Source: Sipunculus nudus (Eukaryota > Annelida > Sipuncula > Golfingiida > Sipunculidae). From it: DNA of 64,000 nucleotides. Positions 12,940-27,900 of this stretch are shown here, in pieces. A program made the translations under genes and the position numbers. Within the stretch, counting starts at the first letter, position 1. The number at the start of each line of letters is the position of its first letter. The stretch is taken from positions 54,689,429-54,753,428 of the forward strand of contig CM049312.1 in assembly GCA_026874595.1 (NCBI GenBank), read 5' to 3'. The notes beneath the pieces are model-generated. The model saw only the letters and a program-made list of their open reading frames with translations. It searched no databases and had not been told where the DNA came from.

Positions 12940-15900
12940 CTGCACGAATAACAAAGAAAAATGAGTCATAAAATTTAGCTGAAAGAGCCCATGAACAACT
13001 TGAAGATAACTCTGAATGAAAGACTCAAAATAATGTAAGCAGCATCAAAAGGTAAATTAACATTTTTTTTTTACTTTTTATTTTAGTGTCAAATTTAAGA
13101 TAAAACTGAAATGTCCTGTTTACTAGACTTTCACAGATGTCAATTGAAACACGAGATTGTCCCTGATTAACTAGAATGGCTTTGTTTTGTTTTTCTAAAT
13201 AGATATATGTCAACCTCCCTCTGCCATCTACAAATTTGAGGGAAAATTTTTTAGTTCTCAAACAGTTAAAAGGTTCTCAATGATTCTAGTTTTTGGCTGA
13301 TTTGACCCTAAAGATTTCAAACTTCTCCAAAACTGTGATGGAAAGAACTTGTATTGGAAATGAAAAGTAAAATTATACAGTACTTAAGAATTTATAGGGG
13401 TCATAATAATCATAGAATTTCAAAATATGACCTTGAAGATGAAGGTCAAGGTCATTATTTTCAAAACATTGTGGAAACAACCGGTTTATCAAATTTTAAG
13501 GAATAAATCTTCAACAATTTAAAGTTAGGCCAAAAAAAATTAAAGGTATGGTTCTCAGGCACCGCCCGCATCAATTTTAAACCCCCGCATCAAAACTTTT
13601 TATTTTGATTTTCAATAAAAACTTTCCAATTTTGAGCTGCTGCCGCTCCGACATTTCTTTCAAGAAGATAAAACCATACAATTTGCTTTGTTTTGTAAGG
13701 CTTTTACTTATTTAGCAAAATAAAACTGTTATTTTCATGCTTTTCCCTTATAATTTGACATTTTTATCGAAACATACCAAAAAATTTAAAATTAAAAAAG
13801 CGCCCGCCCGCATTGATTTCTGAAAAAAAGTGCCTGAGAACCATACCTTTTTTTTATTTTGGCCTTATGGGATCACAATAATGATAGAATATTAAATTCA
13901 AAGTCTCCAGTACAAAACTCTTCTGAAAACTTGGTGGAAACAACCTGTGTGACAAATTTGAGGGGAAAATATGCAATACTCCATTATTTATGGGAGAGAT
14001 AAAAAATTTACATTTCTGCTGTTTGGCTATTTGGCACTAGTTGTTTGCCTGCATTTTTTCAAGCAGGCAGTCGTTTACTGCCTCCATACACGAGAGTGTC
14101 AGTATTAGCAATATCCTGTATTGTAATCAGACCAATGAGGGCATTATTTTAGCACTATATTCAGTCTTACCTGTGCTTCCTTTGCATGTTTCTTAGACAC
14201 CTTGCCAACAATATAAATCTGCTGGGCTGTCAGGCCTATAGCCTGGTACACACTGATGTCCTTGGCGGATCCATACGCAGCATGGATCTGGACTTGTGCC
14301 TGCAAATCAATAGGACCTTGAAAATTAACTGAGAGTACAATGTATCAATGTCAGCAATCTGCCATAATGGATGTATTTACTTAAACCTTTTGGTCACACT
14401 AACTTACATGTTTGCATATACATAATGCTTCATAATGTACTTGCCTGTACTTAAACCTCCCGCCCACAAGTATGTACTTAATGTTCCTTCTCATAACTTA
14501 TGTTCTTGTAAGAACATCATGCTCCAAGTCAGACAAACTGTCTATTGTCACATATACATATACATATAACAATTAAATTGGTTCAAATGCAATTGTATTT
14601 CCTAGTGAAAATGTTGCATTTGGATGATTAAAACTTTATTTACATTTAAATGCAAGGCTACAAGTAACTCTGTATTTGCATTAAAATAAAGATCTGAGAA
14701 CATGTTTTCAAATGCAAATGCAGTTCTAAAGTATCATCTCAGAAAAATAACTGCACAAACTCTTTTAATTTTAAAAAAAAAATTTATCTCAGTTTATATA
14801 AAATCACTTATATGGTCAAGAATTGTAAACCTATTATATATAACAAAGTACTAAAGTACACGTTAAGAAAGAATAAAACAAGGCCTACAGGCCTAATGCG
14901 AACCTGTGCAAAGTTTAGGGGTATGAATGGAGGTTTTAATTTTTAAAATTTAATATTGATCCTCTTAAGTCCTGCATATCTACCTTAGTCATTATGATTT
15001 CAGCAAAATGGACGTTTCGGACCTGCAAGTTTTAGACTTGGACATTTTATAACTAGAATATGGGTAGTCGACAAGCGACTATGTGTATCCGCAGAAATCA
15101 GAGTGGCACGGGTGAAGTGAGGCATGGATTAAGTGGCAAGGGGAATAGAGTGAGGTGTGTTGAATATTAGCATGGATGTCTGCAGCATAAACGTGAATGC
15201 AGGTGGTGCCACCTGTCATAAAATCGAGAAAATTGTCAAGCATGTATAAACCTGCAAAATTTCAGGTGAATAAGTCAAACCACTCCTGAGATATGAGTGA
15301 TTTTATCCCAAGGCAGATGAACAGATGGACGCTGTGCAAAAATGGTTGCAGGTGGCGCCACCATTTTTAGTGTATGTTATAAAGTTTCCAAGGGCTACTT
15401 TTGTGCAAAATCTTTAGCCTTATCGGTCAAACCGTTGCCGAGATATGTGGGTTTATGCGTGGAAACAGATGCACAAATGGACGCTTGGCAGAGAAGAAAG
15501 GTCAGAGGTCAACCAAAAATGAGGGCTACCCGATATGTATAAACATGCCCAATTTTAGCTGACGTATCAAATTCCTCTGTAGAAATAAACAGGCGCACAC
15601 ACTGCAAAAGTCAATGTAGGTGGCACCACCTGTCTTGTAAATGAGAATACCATCAAAGATGCATAGGCAGGTCAAAATATCAGTCCAATACATCAAACTT
15701 CCCCAGAGTTTGATGCACTGGGCTGACAAGGCTCAGGTGAGTAAGGCTGCCTCAAGCTACTGCACTGAGTGAACTCTTGACCTGCACCTGGCTAAACTGA
15801 GTGAACTTTTGACCTGTACCTGGCTGCACTGAGTGAACTCTTGACCTGTTGCATAATCTGACACAGCTGGCAGTCTGCCAAAGCTATAAATAGATTCAGG

Positions 15901-18900
15901 CTGAACTTTGGTGTCAAATATGATGCAGTGAGCAGTCTGCCAAAGCTATAAATACTGTGCCAAAACTATTTATAGAGCTGACATCATCTTGGCTAATGGC
16001 CAACATCAAGGCACTGGCAATCTGCCAATGGTAAACCAAGTGCTGCCATCTGTACATTAAGTGGTTCCTACTTGAAATAACTTTGAAATTTATTTTCCCA
16101 ATACAAAATGCTTTTCAGCTGACTATAAAAAAAGAAATCAGGAATATATGTAAAATTATTACGGATGCATACTGAATGCAAAATTAAAATACAGATATAT
16201 CTAATTGATGGCAAATTCTTGAATTAAGTTGAGTAGGGATACCAAAAATTTATAATCCACATACAGTTGTCTTTATATAGCCACAGAGAGCTGAATATCC
16301 ATGATTGTAACATTGTCTGGTATGATAAATAACTTTAATCATAAATCTAAATTTTTTAAAAGCTTTTAAAAAAACTTTCTTGTCAATATTAACCAAAGAT
16401 AACCTGAAATCTAAATGTCTAGTGGCATGATGTAATAGATGCTGATAAACTGGTGCTAGGCTTGATGTAACAGCATCACACAGCTAACATGTATGGTAAA
16501 ATGACTCAATTCAATCTCCATAATTCAGCCAAAAATCATTCATGTGGAACCATATATGACAATTATTATAAGAATTATTGTAGGGATTATTCTTGTAAAA
16601 TATTTAACCAACTGGCTTCAGTGGCATCAGTTGAAAAACGTTTCGCAGGTTTATAACTCGTATAGGAAGATACAGCAAATTGGCTAAGTTCAGCTTCCCA
16701 TAAATCAGCCAAAAAGCACTGAACCAAAACCATTTGAACAAACTTGAATTATCAATATCTGAGGATAATTAATGTGTGAGATTTAAGAATTTGGCCCAGT
16801 GGTTTTTGAGAAGAAGATCTTTGTATCCACTGAGCTAAAATGGTCTGTTATGGCATATGACTAAATTCAGCTTCCCATAACTTAGCCAAAAGTCACTGAA
16901 AAGAGACCATTTGAACAAACTTAAGAAAGCACTACCCTAGGATCATTTCTGTGCGATATTAAACATTTTGGCCAATGGGTTTCAGAGAGGAAGTTTTTTG
17001 TAGCCCTCAGTGTGATACAGGCACAGATGACCCCGTACAAAAAAGGCCGATACAGGTGGCGCCACCAATACCTCAATTTCAGATATGACCTATGTGACCA
17101 ACATTGGCATAAAATTTGGTGATGATAGCTACAGCAGTTTTTGAGATATAAATTTTAATATGCTTTTTTGCACAGTTAACAAAGTTCAACCTCCTGTAAC
17201 TCGGCCAAAAATCTCCGAACTGGAACCATTCGAACAAACTTGAGAAAGATTGTTCCAGGGATCATTTCTGTAAAATATTAGACAATTTGGCTGGGCAGTT
17301 TCGGAGAAGAAGATTTTTTAAGCATTTTTAGCTTTTTCCCTATAAAATCTAAGAAAATGCAGTTAGAAAAAAAATAAACAAAATCCAATATAGTTTTTTG
17401 AATAACTGATTATTTGCAAAAAATTTGGTGATGCTAGCTCCTGCCGTTTTCGAGATAGCTATGGTTAACGTACAGACGACGCACAACACACAACGCACGA
17501 CACACGACGGACGACGACGCACCATCGCATCAGCTCACAGGTTCGCTAAAAAGGTGACAGTAGTATTATGTCATATCATGAAAACATACTGTTCTGGTAC
17601 TATAAATAAATGATAATGACCTCGTTAATCAGTGACCTCAGGTAGTTTGATTTCTGTTTGAGGGGCTCGGAGGTGATGCCCTCGATGAAGGAGACCATGC
17701 CATGCGGGAAGTTGTGCTGGGCCAGCCAAGCCACTACCTTCTTATGCTGCATGTCAGGACGAGCCGTGATGTAGATGATCAGGAATCCCAGCTCCTGCCA
17801 GTGTCTGAAAAACAGCAACACGTGCTGTAAGTCTGTGCAGCAGTAAAAGGAAATAACCACCCATAACTAGGACAGGTTTACTGAGTACTTCTGTTATTGA
17901 ACTCTTCAAGACAGATGTGTAATTACTGCATTAAGGATATTATGTTTTCTGACAATAAAACAACTAATAAGTAAATAATTTAATAGAGGATGAAACTAGA
18001 TATTTCTTGGCACCGCAGGTGCCATAGTATCGCCAGACAATTAATCCCCCCCCCCTTTAAGAATAGTCCCCCCCATCTTCAGCAGCATATACTGACATTT
18101 GGCAAGCGACTATTGTTTCTTCCATCTATCAACTTGTGAAACAATATTTTTCACCAAATATTGGAGCCAATAAAGAGAACCAATCTTATGAAAAGGGGAT
18201 GAATTTATACTAAAAAAATGGTGAGTTAGGTGGAACCACCTGTCTGGTTGACAAGAAAACTCTCCAAGATGGATGTACATGCCAAATTTGAGACGAACAC
18301 ATTGAAGGACTCATCAGATATGAGCAATTTTCATCTAAAACAAAATACAGGTGGACGTCATGGCAAAAAGTCTGCATATGGCACCACCTGTCTTGCGTAC
18401 AAGATGGAGAAGTCCAAGATCTATAGATATACACAATTTCAGGCCAATAGGCCAAATCACTCCTGAGAAAAGGGCATTAATTTATTCTACAAAAAAGGGA
18501 AGGTAGGTGTCGCACCTGTCTGTTTTATGAGAAAACTTTCAAAGATGGATGGACATGCCAAATTTCAGACAAATACCTTAAACCACTCCAAAGATAAAAG
18601 CAATTTTCACTGAAAGCACATGTACAAATGGATGCCACAGCAAAATGATTGCAGATGGCGCCACCAGTCTTATGTACAAGATGGAGGAGTCCAAGATCTA
18701 TGGATATGCACAATTTCAGGCCACTAGGGCAACCTGTAGCTGCTCGATGAGCGTATTTCTCTTTTGGCTTTGGCTTGGCATACCACTCCTCAGAAAAGGG
18801 CATTAATTTATTCTACAAAACGAAAAGGTAGGTGGTGCCACTTGTCTGGTTTATTAGAAAACTTTTAAAGATGGATGGACATGCCAAATTTCAGACAAAT

Positions 18901-21900
18901 ACCTTGAACCACTTATTATATTTGAGCAATTTTAACCCAAAGCACATGTACAGATGGACGCCTGGGCAAACAATTGCAGATGGCGCCGACAGTCTTGAAT
19001 ACAAGATGGAGGTATCCAAGATCAATGTACATGCACAATTTCAGCCCGATCTGTCAATAAGTTTTAGACTTACAATGCTCACAGTACTGTCAAGTGGCAA
19101 CGATAGGGTATTAAAAGACACGAAAACAAGAGAAAGACAGAAGGTAGTGCCACCTGTCTTCCAAAAAAACATGGCTATCCAAGATCTTCAGTCAATTTGA
19201 TTTTTGGACCAATGCATGCATCCCTTATTGAGATATTAATGATTTAGTGTGATTTTCACCATATATGGCAATATTCAAGGTCAAGGTAACTCTCACAGGA
19301 AAGGTCATGACCCCAATTTAGATATACATTATCCCATAACCAATGTCTATGTATATGCATAATATGAAAGAAAACTGTCAATCAGTTTTTGACTTATAAT
19401 GCTCACAGTACTGTTAAGTGGCAATGATGGGGGTATTTAATGGCATGAAAACAAGAAAAGGATAACAGGTGGCACCACTAGTTTTAGGTACATGACAACA
19501 CTATCTTCGATCAAGTTGATTTTTGGATCAATCCATGCAAGATTTCTTGAGATATTTAAGAATTTGTGTGATTTTCCTATTAAATGGACCTATTCAAGGT
19601 CAAAGTTACTCTCCTAGTAAAGATCATGACCCCAATTTAAAAATGCGTCATCCCATAACCCATGTCTATGTATATGCATAATATGAAAGAAATCTGTCCA
19701 TTAGTTTTTGACTTATAATGCTCACAGTACTGTTAAGTGGCAATGATGGGGGTATTAAATGGCACGAAAACAAGAATAGGATAACAGGTGGCACCACCAG
19801 TTTGGGTACATGACAACACTATCTAAGGTCTTTGGTCAGGTTGATTTTTGGATCAATCTATGTAATATTTCTTGAGATATTTTAGAATTTGTCTGAATTT
19901 CCCCCAAAATGGACTAATTCAAGATCAAGGTCACTCTCCTAGTGAAGGTCATGACCCCATTTTAAAAAGGCTTTGTCCTCTCACCCATATCTATGCACAT
20001 GTCAAGTTTGTAAAGATCCGTAAAAAAATTTTGAGTTATCGCGTCCAAATAAAATCTCTGCGGCAGCAGCGACAGCGCAACCGTGCCTAAACCATAGTAT
20101 CTCCAGACTTTGTCTGGCGATACAAATATCAGGGGGACCAGGGGCAAACATAAACACAAATGATTTCTTGATATATATATATTAACAATGAATAAAATCA
20201 CACAAATTCGTGAAATTGAAATTCATGTCCCCCGCTTCTGCCACTTGTTATGTTGGCTTCAATATGTTTTTAATTTTTTTCGCCCTGAAGATGTCTCCTC
20301 ATGTCCTAGTGCCCCTGTTTTAGTTTTCACTGTCCCCTGAAGATGTCTCAACTTGTCATGAATCTTTTTTGTGAATTGGGAACATGAGGGAAAATTTAGC
20401 TGGTGAAAATACATTTTCAGACAGACACTGCAAAACCAATCCCAACCAATGTATGCATGAGAGTAATCAGTGATCCTCATCTGAATGAAAAAGAATAATA
20501 TTTAGGAGAGTTATCACATGGAAATGAAAACCTGATGGACGGACGGACAGACAGAAAGACAAACCGTAATCAATGTCCCCCTTTCTGTGGAAGAGGGGAC
20601 AAAAAGAATACCAAAATAAGGGCAACTGGACATTTCTTGGCACTGCAGGTGCCAGAGTATCCCCAGACATAGTAGGCCCCCCCCCCTTTAAGAACAGACC
20701 CCCATTTTTGGCAGCATATACTGACACTTGGCATATTCATTGTTTCTTCCATCTAACAATCCACAATCTTGTTGAAGATGTTGGTCCTGTTACCTTGATC
20801 TTTTTAAAGATGTGTCCTGTGACCTTGACCTTTGACCTCATGACCCCAAAATCAATTCGGGTCTTGCTTTTCCAATGGGACATATGCAAGTCAAGTTTGA
20901 AATCTATACATCAATAAAGCAGGAATTATCATCCAGAAACTAATTTTTTGACAGATGGCTCTTGTGACCATCACCTTTGACCTTGTGACCCCAAAATTGA
21001 TAGTGTTCTTCCTCTCTTGGCAGGAGAACTATATGTGCAAGATGAAAGATCTGAGATGAAATGTTTGGCTGAAAATGCATCCACATCTTTTTAAAGATGT
21101 GTCCTGTGACCTTGACCTTTGACCTCATGACCCCAAAATCAATTTTGGTCTTGCTTTTCCAATGGGACATATACAAGTCAAGTTTGAAATCCATACATCA
21201 ATAAAAGCAGGAATTATCATCCAGAAACTAATTTTTGGACAAATGGCTCCTGTGACCTTCACCTTTGACCTTGTGACCTCAAAATTGATAGGGGTCTTCC
21301 ACTCTTGGCAGGTGAACTATATGTGCAAGATGAAAGATGTGAGATGAATTGTTTGGCTGAAAATGCATTCACAATATTTTCTAAAGAGGTTTCCTGTGAC
21401 CTTGACCTTTGACCTCATGACCCAAAAATTTATTCGGGTCTTGCGCTTCCAATGGGTCAAATACAAGTTAAGTTTGAAATCCATACAACAATAAAAGAAG
21501 GAATTATCATCCAGAAACTAATTTTTGGACAGATGGCTCCTGTGACCTTCACCTTTGACCTTGTGACCTCAAAACTGATAGGGTTCTCCCTCTCTTGGCA
21601 GGTGAACTATATGTGCAGTATGAAAGATCTGAGATGAAATGTTTGGCTGAAAATGCATCCACATCTTTTAAAGATGTGTCCTGTGACCTTGACCTTTGAC
21701 CTCATGACCCCAAAATCAATTTGTATCTTGCTTTTCCAATGGGACATAAACAAGTCAAGTTTGAAATCCATACATCAATAAAAGCAGGAATTATCATCCA
21801 GAAACTAATTTTTGGACAAATGGCTCCTGTGACCTTCACCTTTGACCTTGTGACCTCAAAATTGATAGGGGTCTTCCACTCTTGGCAGGTGAACTATATG

Positions 21901-24900
21901 TGCAAGATGAAAGCTGTGAGATGAATTGGTTGGCTGAAAATGCATCCACAATATTTTTTAAAGAGGTTTCCTGTGACCTTGACCTTTGACCTCATGACCC
22001 CAAAATTAATTCGGGTCTTGCGCTTCCAATGGGTCAAATACAAGTCAAGTTTGAAATCCATACAACAATAAAAGAAGGAATTATCATCCAGAAACTAATT
22101 TTTGGACAGATGGCTCCTGTGACCTTCACCTTTGACCTTGTGACCTCAAAACTGATAGGGTTCTTCCTCTCTTGGCAGGTGAACTATATGTGCAAGATGA
22201 AAGATCTGAGATGAAATGTTTGGCTGAAAATGCATCCACATTGTTTTAAAGATGTGTCCTGTGACCTTGACCTTTGACCTCATGACCCCAAAATCAATTT
22301 GGGTCTTGCTTTTCCAATGGGACATAAACAAGTCAAGTTTGAAATTCATACATCAATAAAAGCAGGAATTATCATCCAGAAACTAATTTTTGGACAGATA
22401 GCTCCTGTGGCCTTGACCTTTGACCTTGTGACCCCAAAATTTATATGGATGATCCACTATTGGCAAGTGAGCTATATATTCAAGATGGAAGACCTAGGAT
22501 GAAAGTTTGGCTTAAAATGCATCCACATATCTTTTAAAATGCCAGTCCATTGACCTTGACCTTTGACCTCATGACCCTAGCGACAGCTTGTCACCCCAAA
22601 CGTCGATTTTAGATATACTGAAGACGATGAGGTGACAGTACAAGCTATTGGGTTCGCATCAATTCTAGTATGTGCAGATGTGCACGCCATTTCTGACACT
22701 ACTTTTTCATCTTCATGTACTTCTCGAGCTGTCATTTTCCTGAGTTAAGACAAAAAGTGACGTTATTCTGTTGGGGAAAATAATAATGATTACATCAACG
22801 GTTGACTTACGTGTATTCGTGCAGCAGTTTTTAATACCGAGGCTGGTTTTACTCGAAAAACTCGTCTCCACGTCTGTTAGCGGGAGAACCATAACTTCCG
22901 GTAGGGGATTCCCAAACGGCTATGTGTAAAACTCGGAAGTCCGAAGTCGGAAGCAAGGATTTTTTTAAATAAGGCAATGATCGAAGCATAATTAAAATGC
23001 TACTACATTAATGGAAAGTACCATTTTATTTTTATTGATAGAATTAGTTTTTTTTAGCATAATGCAAAAATCAAAGTTATCCATCTCAAGTTATAGACTC
23101 GGAAATGCCCGGTTATGGTCCAGATGTGTAAAACTCGGAAGCCAGTAATGGCTAATGCACTGGTCAGCATATCGTCAGCAAACGTGTCAAGCATTTTCAA
23201 TTATTTCAATATGACATATTTTTCATAAACTCAATCTGTTTTTTAACATTCATGATGCTGTTTTTTTATAATATATTATATTGATATTTTATTTCATTTT
23301 GTAAAACAAGATTATATTAACTCATCAATATTTTACGCTGTTACCGTATTTTATGTTGGGGGAAAAGTTCAGTAAATGTTTAAAAATAAATTTTTACAGA
23401 GCAAATGTTATAGATATGAAAAAATTCTGTTTATTATAGAACCTGATACCAGCAACTATTAAGTTCAGAGAGAAGGATGTCTGAAAGCGCACGGTACTAT
23501 ACTGTATCGATAATTCCGACTATAGTCCGGTTAATTTTGTTTTCTGAGGATAAAAATATAAGGATCAAATAAAAATAGTGAGTATACACGGAATATTCAG
23601 ATGCATGGATTTTTATAAAGATCAAAATATATTGAATTTTCATATTTGTTCAACGTATGGGAAATATATTACTGTTTTTATTTTGAATGACATCGTAATT
23701 TATAACTATTTTTAATGCCGTATTAGGGTTTATTATACCATATTTATTATTCAGTGGTGCATCCATAGAGGGCGCAAGCCCATTTAGACATAATATCTCT
23801 CATTTTATCGAGTTCTTTTCCAATAAATTCATAATCAATTTTCATTTCTTTTTCAGATTACTTTTTTATTCCCCAGCAATTTCATTTTTATATTTTTGAC
23901 TTTCCAATTCATAAGTTGGTGATTTACTCCACTTTGAGAGCATATAAATATATACTAGTATATTGAGGAATCCCCCCCCCCCCCCCATCGCATTACCGTG
24001 CGAGTCATGCACGGTCTCCCCACAGAGCTCAGCTCGGGGTGGGATCGACCGTGAAATATCTCACGCCTCCTCGGCTGATACTCAGGCTCACGCACTGTGA
24101 GCCTGGGCGCTCACAGATCACAAAAGTCGGTAAAATGCAAAGATTGTCATAAGACTTAAACATATCAATTACTTTACAATGAGTAATACCTTTAAATAGT
24201 GACATTTTGCAAGTTATAAATGTATAGACGCGCATTTCATCATTGACATTAACATGTTACGAACTTTTGAATATTTGGACTTAATAGTTTATACCGTAAT
24301 TTTACAGAAATATAAATATTAAAGCCCACAACCTCAAGTTTGAATATATTGTTCATAAACATGAAGGAGAATAGTTGCGGAAAACAGAAAATCCTCATAA
24401 TCATTTGTTTAAGGTGCCTCAAAATGTCCTCTTTACATTGCATATTTTAAAAAATTAATCCCTTCCCATACATTCCTCATGTAAATATAAATATCTTTAA
24501 CAAAATCATAGCTCTAGATGGGGCGAAATATATTACTTGAAAATACACCCACACATATGTAAAATATATATTAAATTTAGAAATATAAAATTAAGAAGTT
24601 ATAGTTTTTCAATTATGTATCATGTATATTGTATTATACACTCATTAAAAGCAGAATCATGCATAAAAAAATTTAATATATGCATGCAACTATAATTATA
24701 ATGTAACTGCATTTGGGCTGTGACTCTTAACTGACCACAAGTTAACCAGTGCATCTCTGTGACTTCCGAGTTATACACATTGGATCACATCCCAGCACTT
24801 CTGACTGATTTCCGAGATGGCTTCCGAGCACAAAATCATCCATAACTTTCAGATTAAATGCGCCATGACACATTTAGTTTTGAATGAGAAGTACTGCTTC

Positions 24901-27900
24901 ACGTGAATCGGTGCCACAGTGATGAAAGGAGGTAATAAATGTAATTATTTTTGTGTAACAACATTTCTTCTTCGATATTAAGCACATATAATACGACTTT
25001 ACAAGCCTGTGATGCCAAATAATACCAGACAGTAAATATTTTGATCCGACCCTTAGAATGGGCGTTCTGTTGTGACTGCCATCATGACTCCAGGCCCTAT
25101 CAGTTTATTTCCGAAGGCCTGAGTGTCATGTTGTCATGGCTATCATGACCCTAGAACCGATAGGGTTCTTACTAGTGGTGGGCCATACATAAGAAATGTT
25201 TGAAATCCATATCGCTATCAACACTGGATATATCATAAGAGGTGTGTGATTTTCACCATATATGGCAATATTCAAGGTCAAGGCCACAATCATAGGAAAG
25301 GTCATGACCCCAATTTAAATAAACATCATCCCATAACCCATACCTATGTATATGCATAATATAAAAGAAATCTGTCCATTAGTTATTGACTTATAATGCT
25401 CACAGTACTGTAAGGTGGCAATTTTGGGGGTATTAAACGGCACGAAAACAAGAAAAGAATAATAGGTGGCGCCACCAGTTTCTGGAACATGACAACCCTA
25501 TCCATGATCTTCCATCAACTTGATTTTTGGGATAAATCCATGCAAGATTTCTTGAGATATTAAAGAATTTGTGTGATTTTCCCCAAAATTGGACCTATTC
25601 AAGGTCAAGGACATTCTCCTAGTAAAGGTCATGACCTCATTTTAAATAGGCCTCGTCCTCTTACCCATATCTATACATATACCAAGTTTGGTAAAGTTCC
25701 GTGAAATATTTTTTGGGTTATCACGCCAACAAGATTTATATGCGGCGGCAGCGGGACCGGTATGAAAACATAGTATCCCCCGACTTTGTCTGGGGATACA
25801 ATAGTTATAATCAGACTCTATCAGATTTCTTTTCACTGAAAAGCTCAATGTCATTTCACCGTTTATGTCTACAAAGAATCCCAGTTAAATAAGCCAGGTC
25901 ACAATTATAAACTAACATGTTATAAATCTACTGTCAGAAAGAGTGTGCTAAGCATGATGTGGCAGTTTTACATGTACAAATGTTATACGTATGAGCTTAC
26001 CTGACAACATCCACTGCTCCAGCTCGGACCTTTGGGTCTTTACCCATAATGGAAACACTGGCCGTGAACGACCCATCAATACTAAACACAACCGCTTCTG
26101 TCTTAGGGGGCAGCACTGTCAGGTAGAAATCTACACTGGTGTGGTCACCTCTAAAATAGAACAACATAACTCATGTGAAACAACCACACTTTGTGCGGTC
26201 ACCAGTGATACAGTCAGGGCTGTTACCAATGATAAGAACCTGTCAATATGCAGCCTCTTCACTGATTTATTTAAGACAATGCTGTTCTTCCATAAGAACT
26301 AAGTGAATGCCATGTAATTTTACACACTCTCTTATCATATATGAAATACTGATATTTTATTAATAATCTTGTGCTAATTATCTAAATCATTATTTCCCCT
26401 GACAGCCAAATTCATAATAAATCTTACCTTTTATGAATAAATTTCATTTATATATAAGATACAATCCTAACTCTAAAGATGTACTTGATTCAAGAATACT
26501 AACACAAAAGAAACTTTCCTATCTTTCATACACTGTTTACATATCAGGCCTGACTGACATGACATTGGTCTCTTTACGTATAAGGTCTAACTGACATGAC
26601 ACTAGTCTCTCACCTGACCACCATTTTGACTGGGTACATTCCCTGGGGCAGCTTTTTGTCCTCATCGATGGTGTATGTGACACGGCCGCTAGAGTCTGTG
26701 ATATCCGTGCCCAGGTACACCCACTCTCCATCAGGTGGGTTCTTCATAATGTGAATGTCTACCTGTGGTCATAATCAAACTTAACTATATCTCTGGTCAG
26801 TGATACTGATAAAGGTTAAGAGAAACAGGCAAATTCGTGGAATTTATGTCCCCCACTTCTGCCTCTTGTTATTTTAGCTTCCTGTGATCTTCATGCTTGC
26901 CTTCTAAATATGTTTTAGTTTTTATTTTCCCCGAAGATATTTCCACATGTCGCAGTGACTGTGTTTTAGTTTTTATTGTTCTCTGAAGATGTCTCCACCA
27001 AAAAGTCCACATCATAATTTTTGTTGTGAATTGGGAACCATAGGGAAAATTTATTTTTTCGTTTTGGAGCTGGTGATAATAAATTTTCAGACAGACACTA
27101 CTAAAAACAAGGGACCCATGGGTCACGTCGCTCAGCTGAAGTTTGAAATTTTTGCAAATGCAAAATATGCAAAATATTCTATTGTAATGTTTTTCATTTA
27201 TATAAGCATATGAGAAGCTAAGAGGAAAGTGGCCCTCCTACTTGGTTATAGTAAAGTTCTAAATATATGATTGCAAACTAAAACTCTGACAAGACTGTCA
27301 TAAAAAAAAAAACAGTAAAAGTTTTGAGATACTGTGATGCATAGGAAAAATTTACAGATGGACAGGCAAGTGGACAGAATGGACTAATACCTTTATTTCA
27401 TTTTCAAGGAAATAATGCATTTAAGTTTATATACAAGCCTATTTTTAAGCATTGTGCTAATTACTATCTCAGCTATAATTTATTACAGGAATAAATAGTC
27501 AATTTCACAACTGGTGAAGTTTTTACTCTTCTGAAGTAAGGAATTACACTTTCCACACTTTCATAGCAATACACCACCCTGGGTCACAATTAAATGTGCA
27601 CTTTAATCATTGTAACCCTGGTGGTACAATACAAAATCTAAAATGTAGCATAGCCAAGAATAAAATAAAATACAGAAAATTATAACATTTATCTAGTTAA
27701 TGCACCATCTGGGGTTGGAGGGGGGGGGGGGGAGTGCAGGGCAGAGGGGAAGCCTGCTAGTAGTGGCCAAGCTGAGCCAAGGCAAGCTGCCTGGGGTGGG
27801 TTACATAATGCAAGTGAAGTCTGTACTACCAGGTGGGCTAGATGTAAACAACACTTGACATGGTGTATGAAAACTTGAATAAAAGCTACTCTTTTCGATC

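Larger units (their letters stand above)
20625..25803 (+). mobile_element. Helentron-like element E6 (5.2 kb) with 288-bp core array and an inserted block
   Basis: 5' end: ACTGG, hairpin GGCACTGCAGGTGCC (20639-20653), subterminal GTATCCCCAGAC (20657-20668). 3' end: hairpin GTATCCCCCGAC-TTT-GTCTGGGGATAC with GTCTGGGGATAC (25788-25799), an exact 12-base partner. The 5' 100 bp closely match E5 (17995-20127). The core is a 288-bp tandem array (about 20815-22550). Further text, including GGTGGCGCCACC at 25465-25476, matches E5. Positions 22581-25154 look like a later insertion. Confidence 0.78.

Noticed and set aside
21162-22502. A ladder of similar 61-67-codon + strand open frames ([12 protein letters not shown]...), possible tandem small genes
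   Set aside because: They recur once per 288-bp repeat unit, overlap the DR1-like motif text and have no start context or family match. They are by-products of the array.
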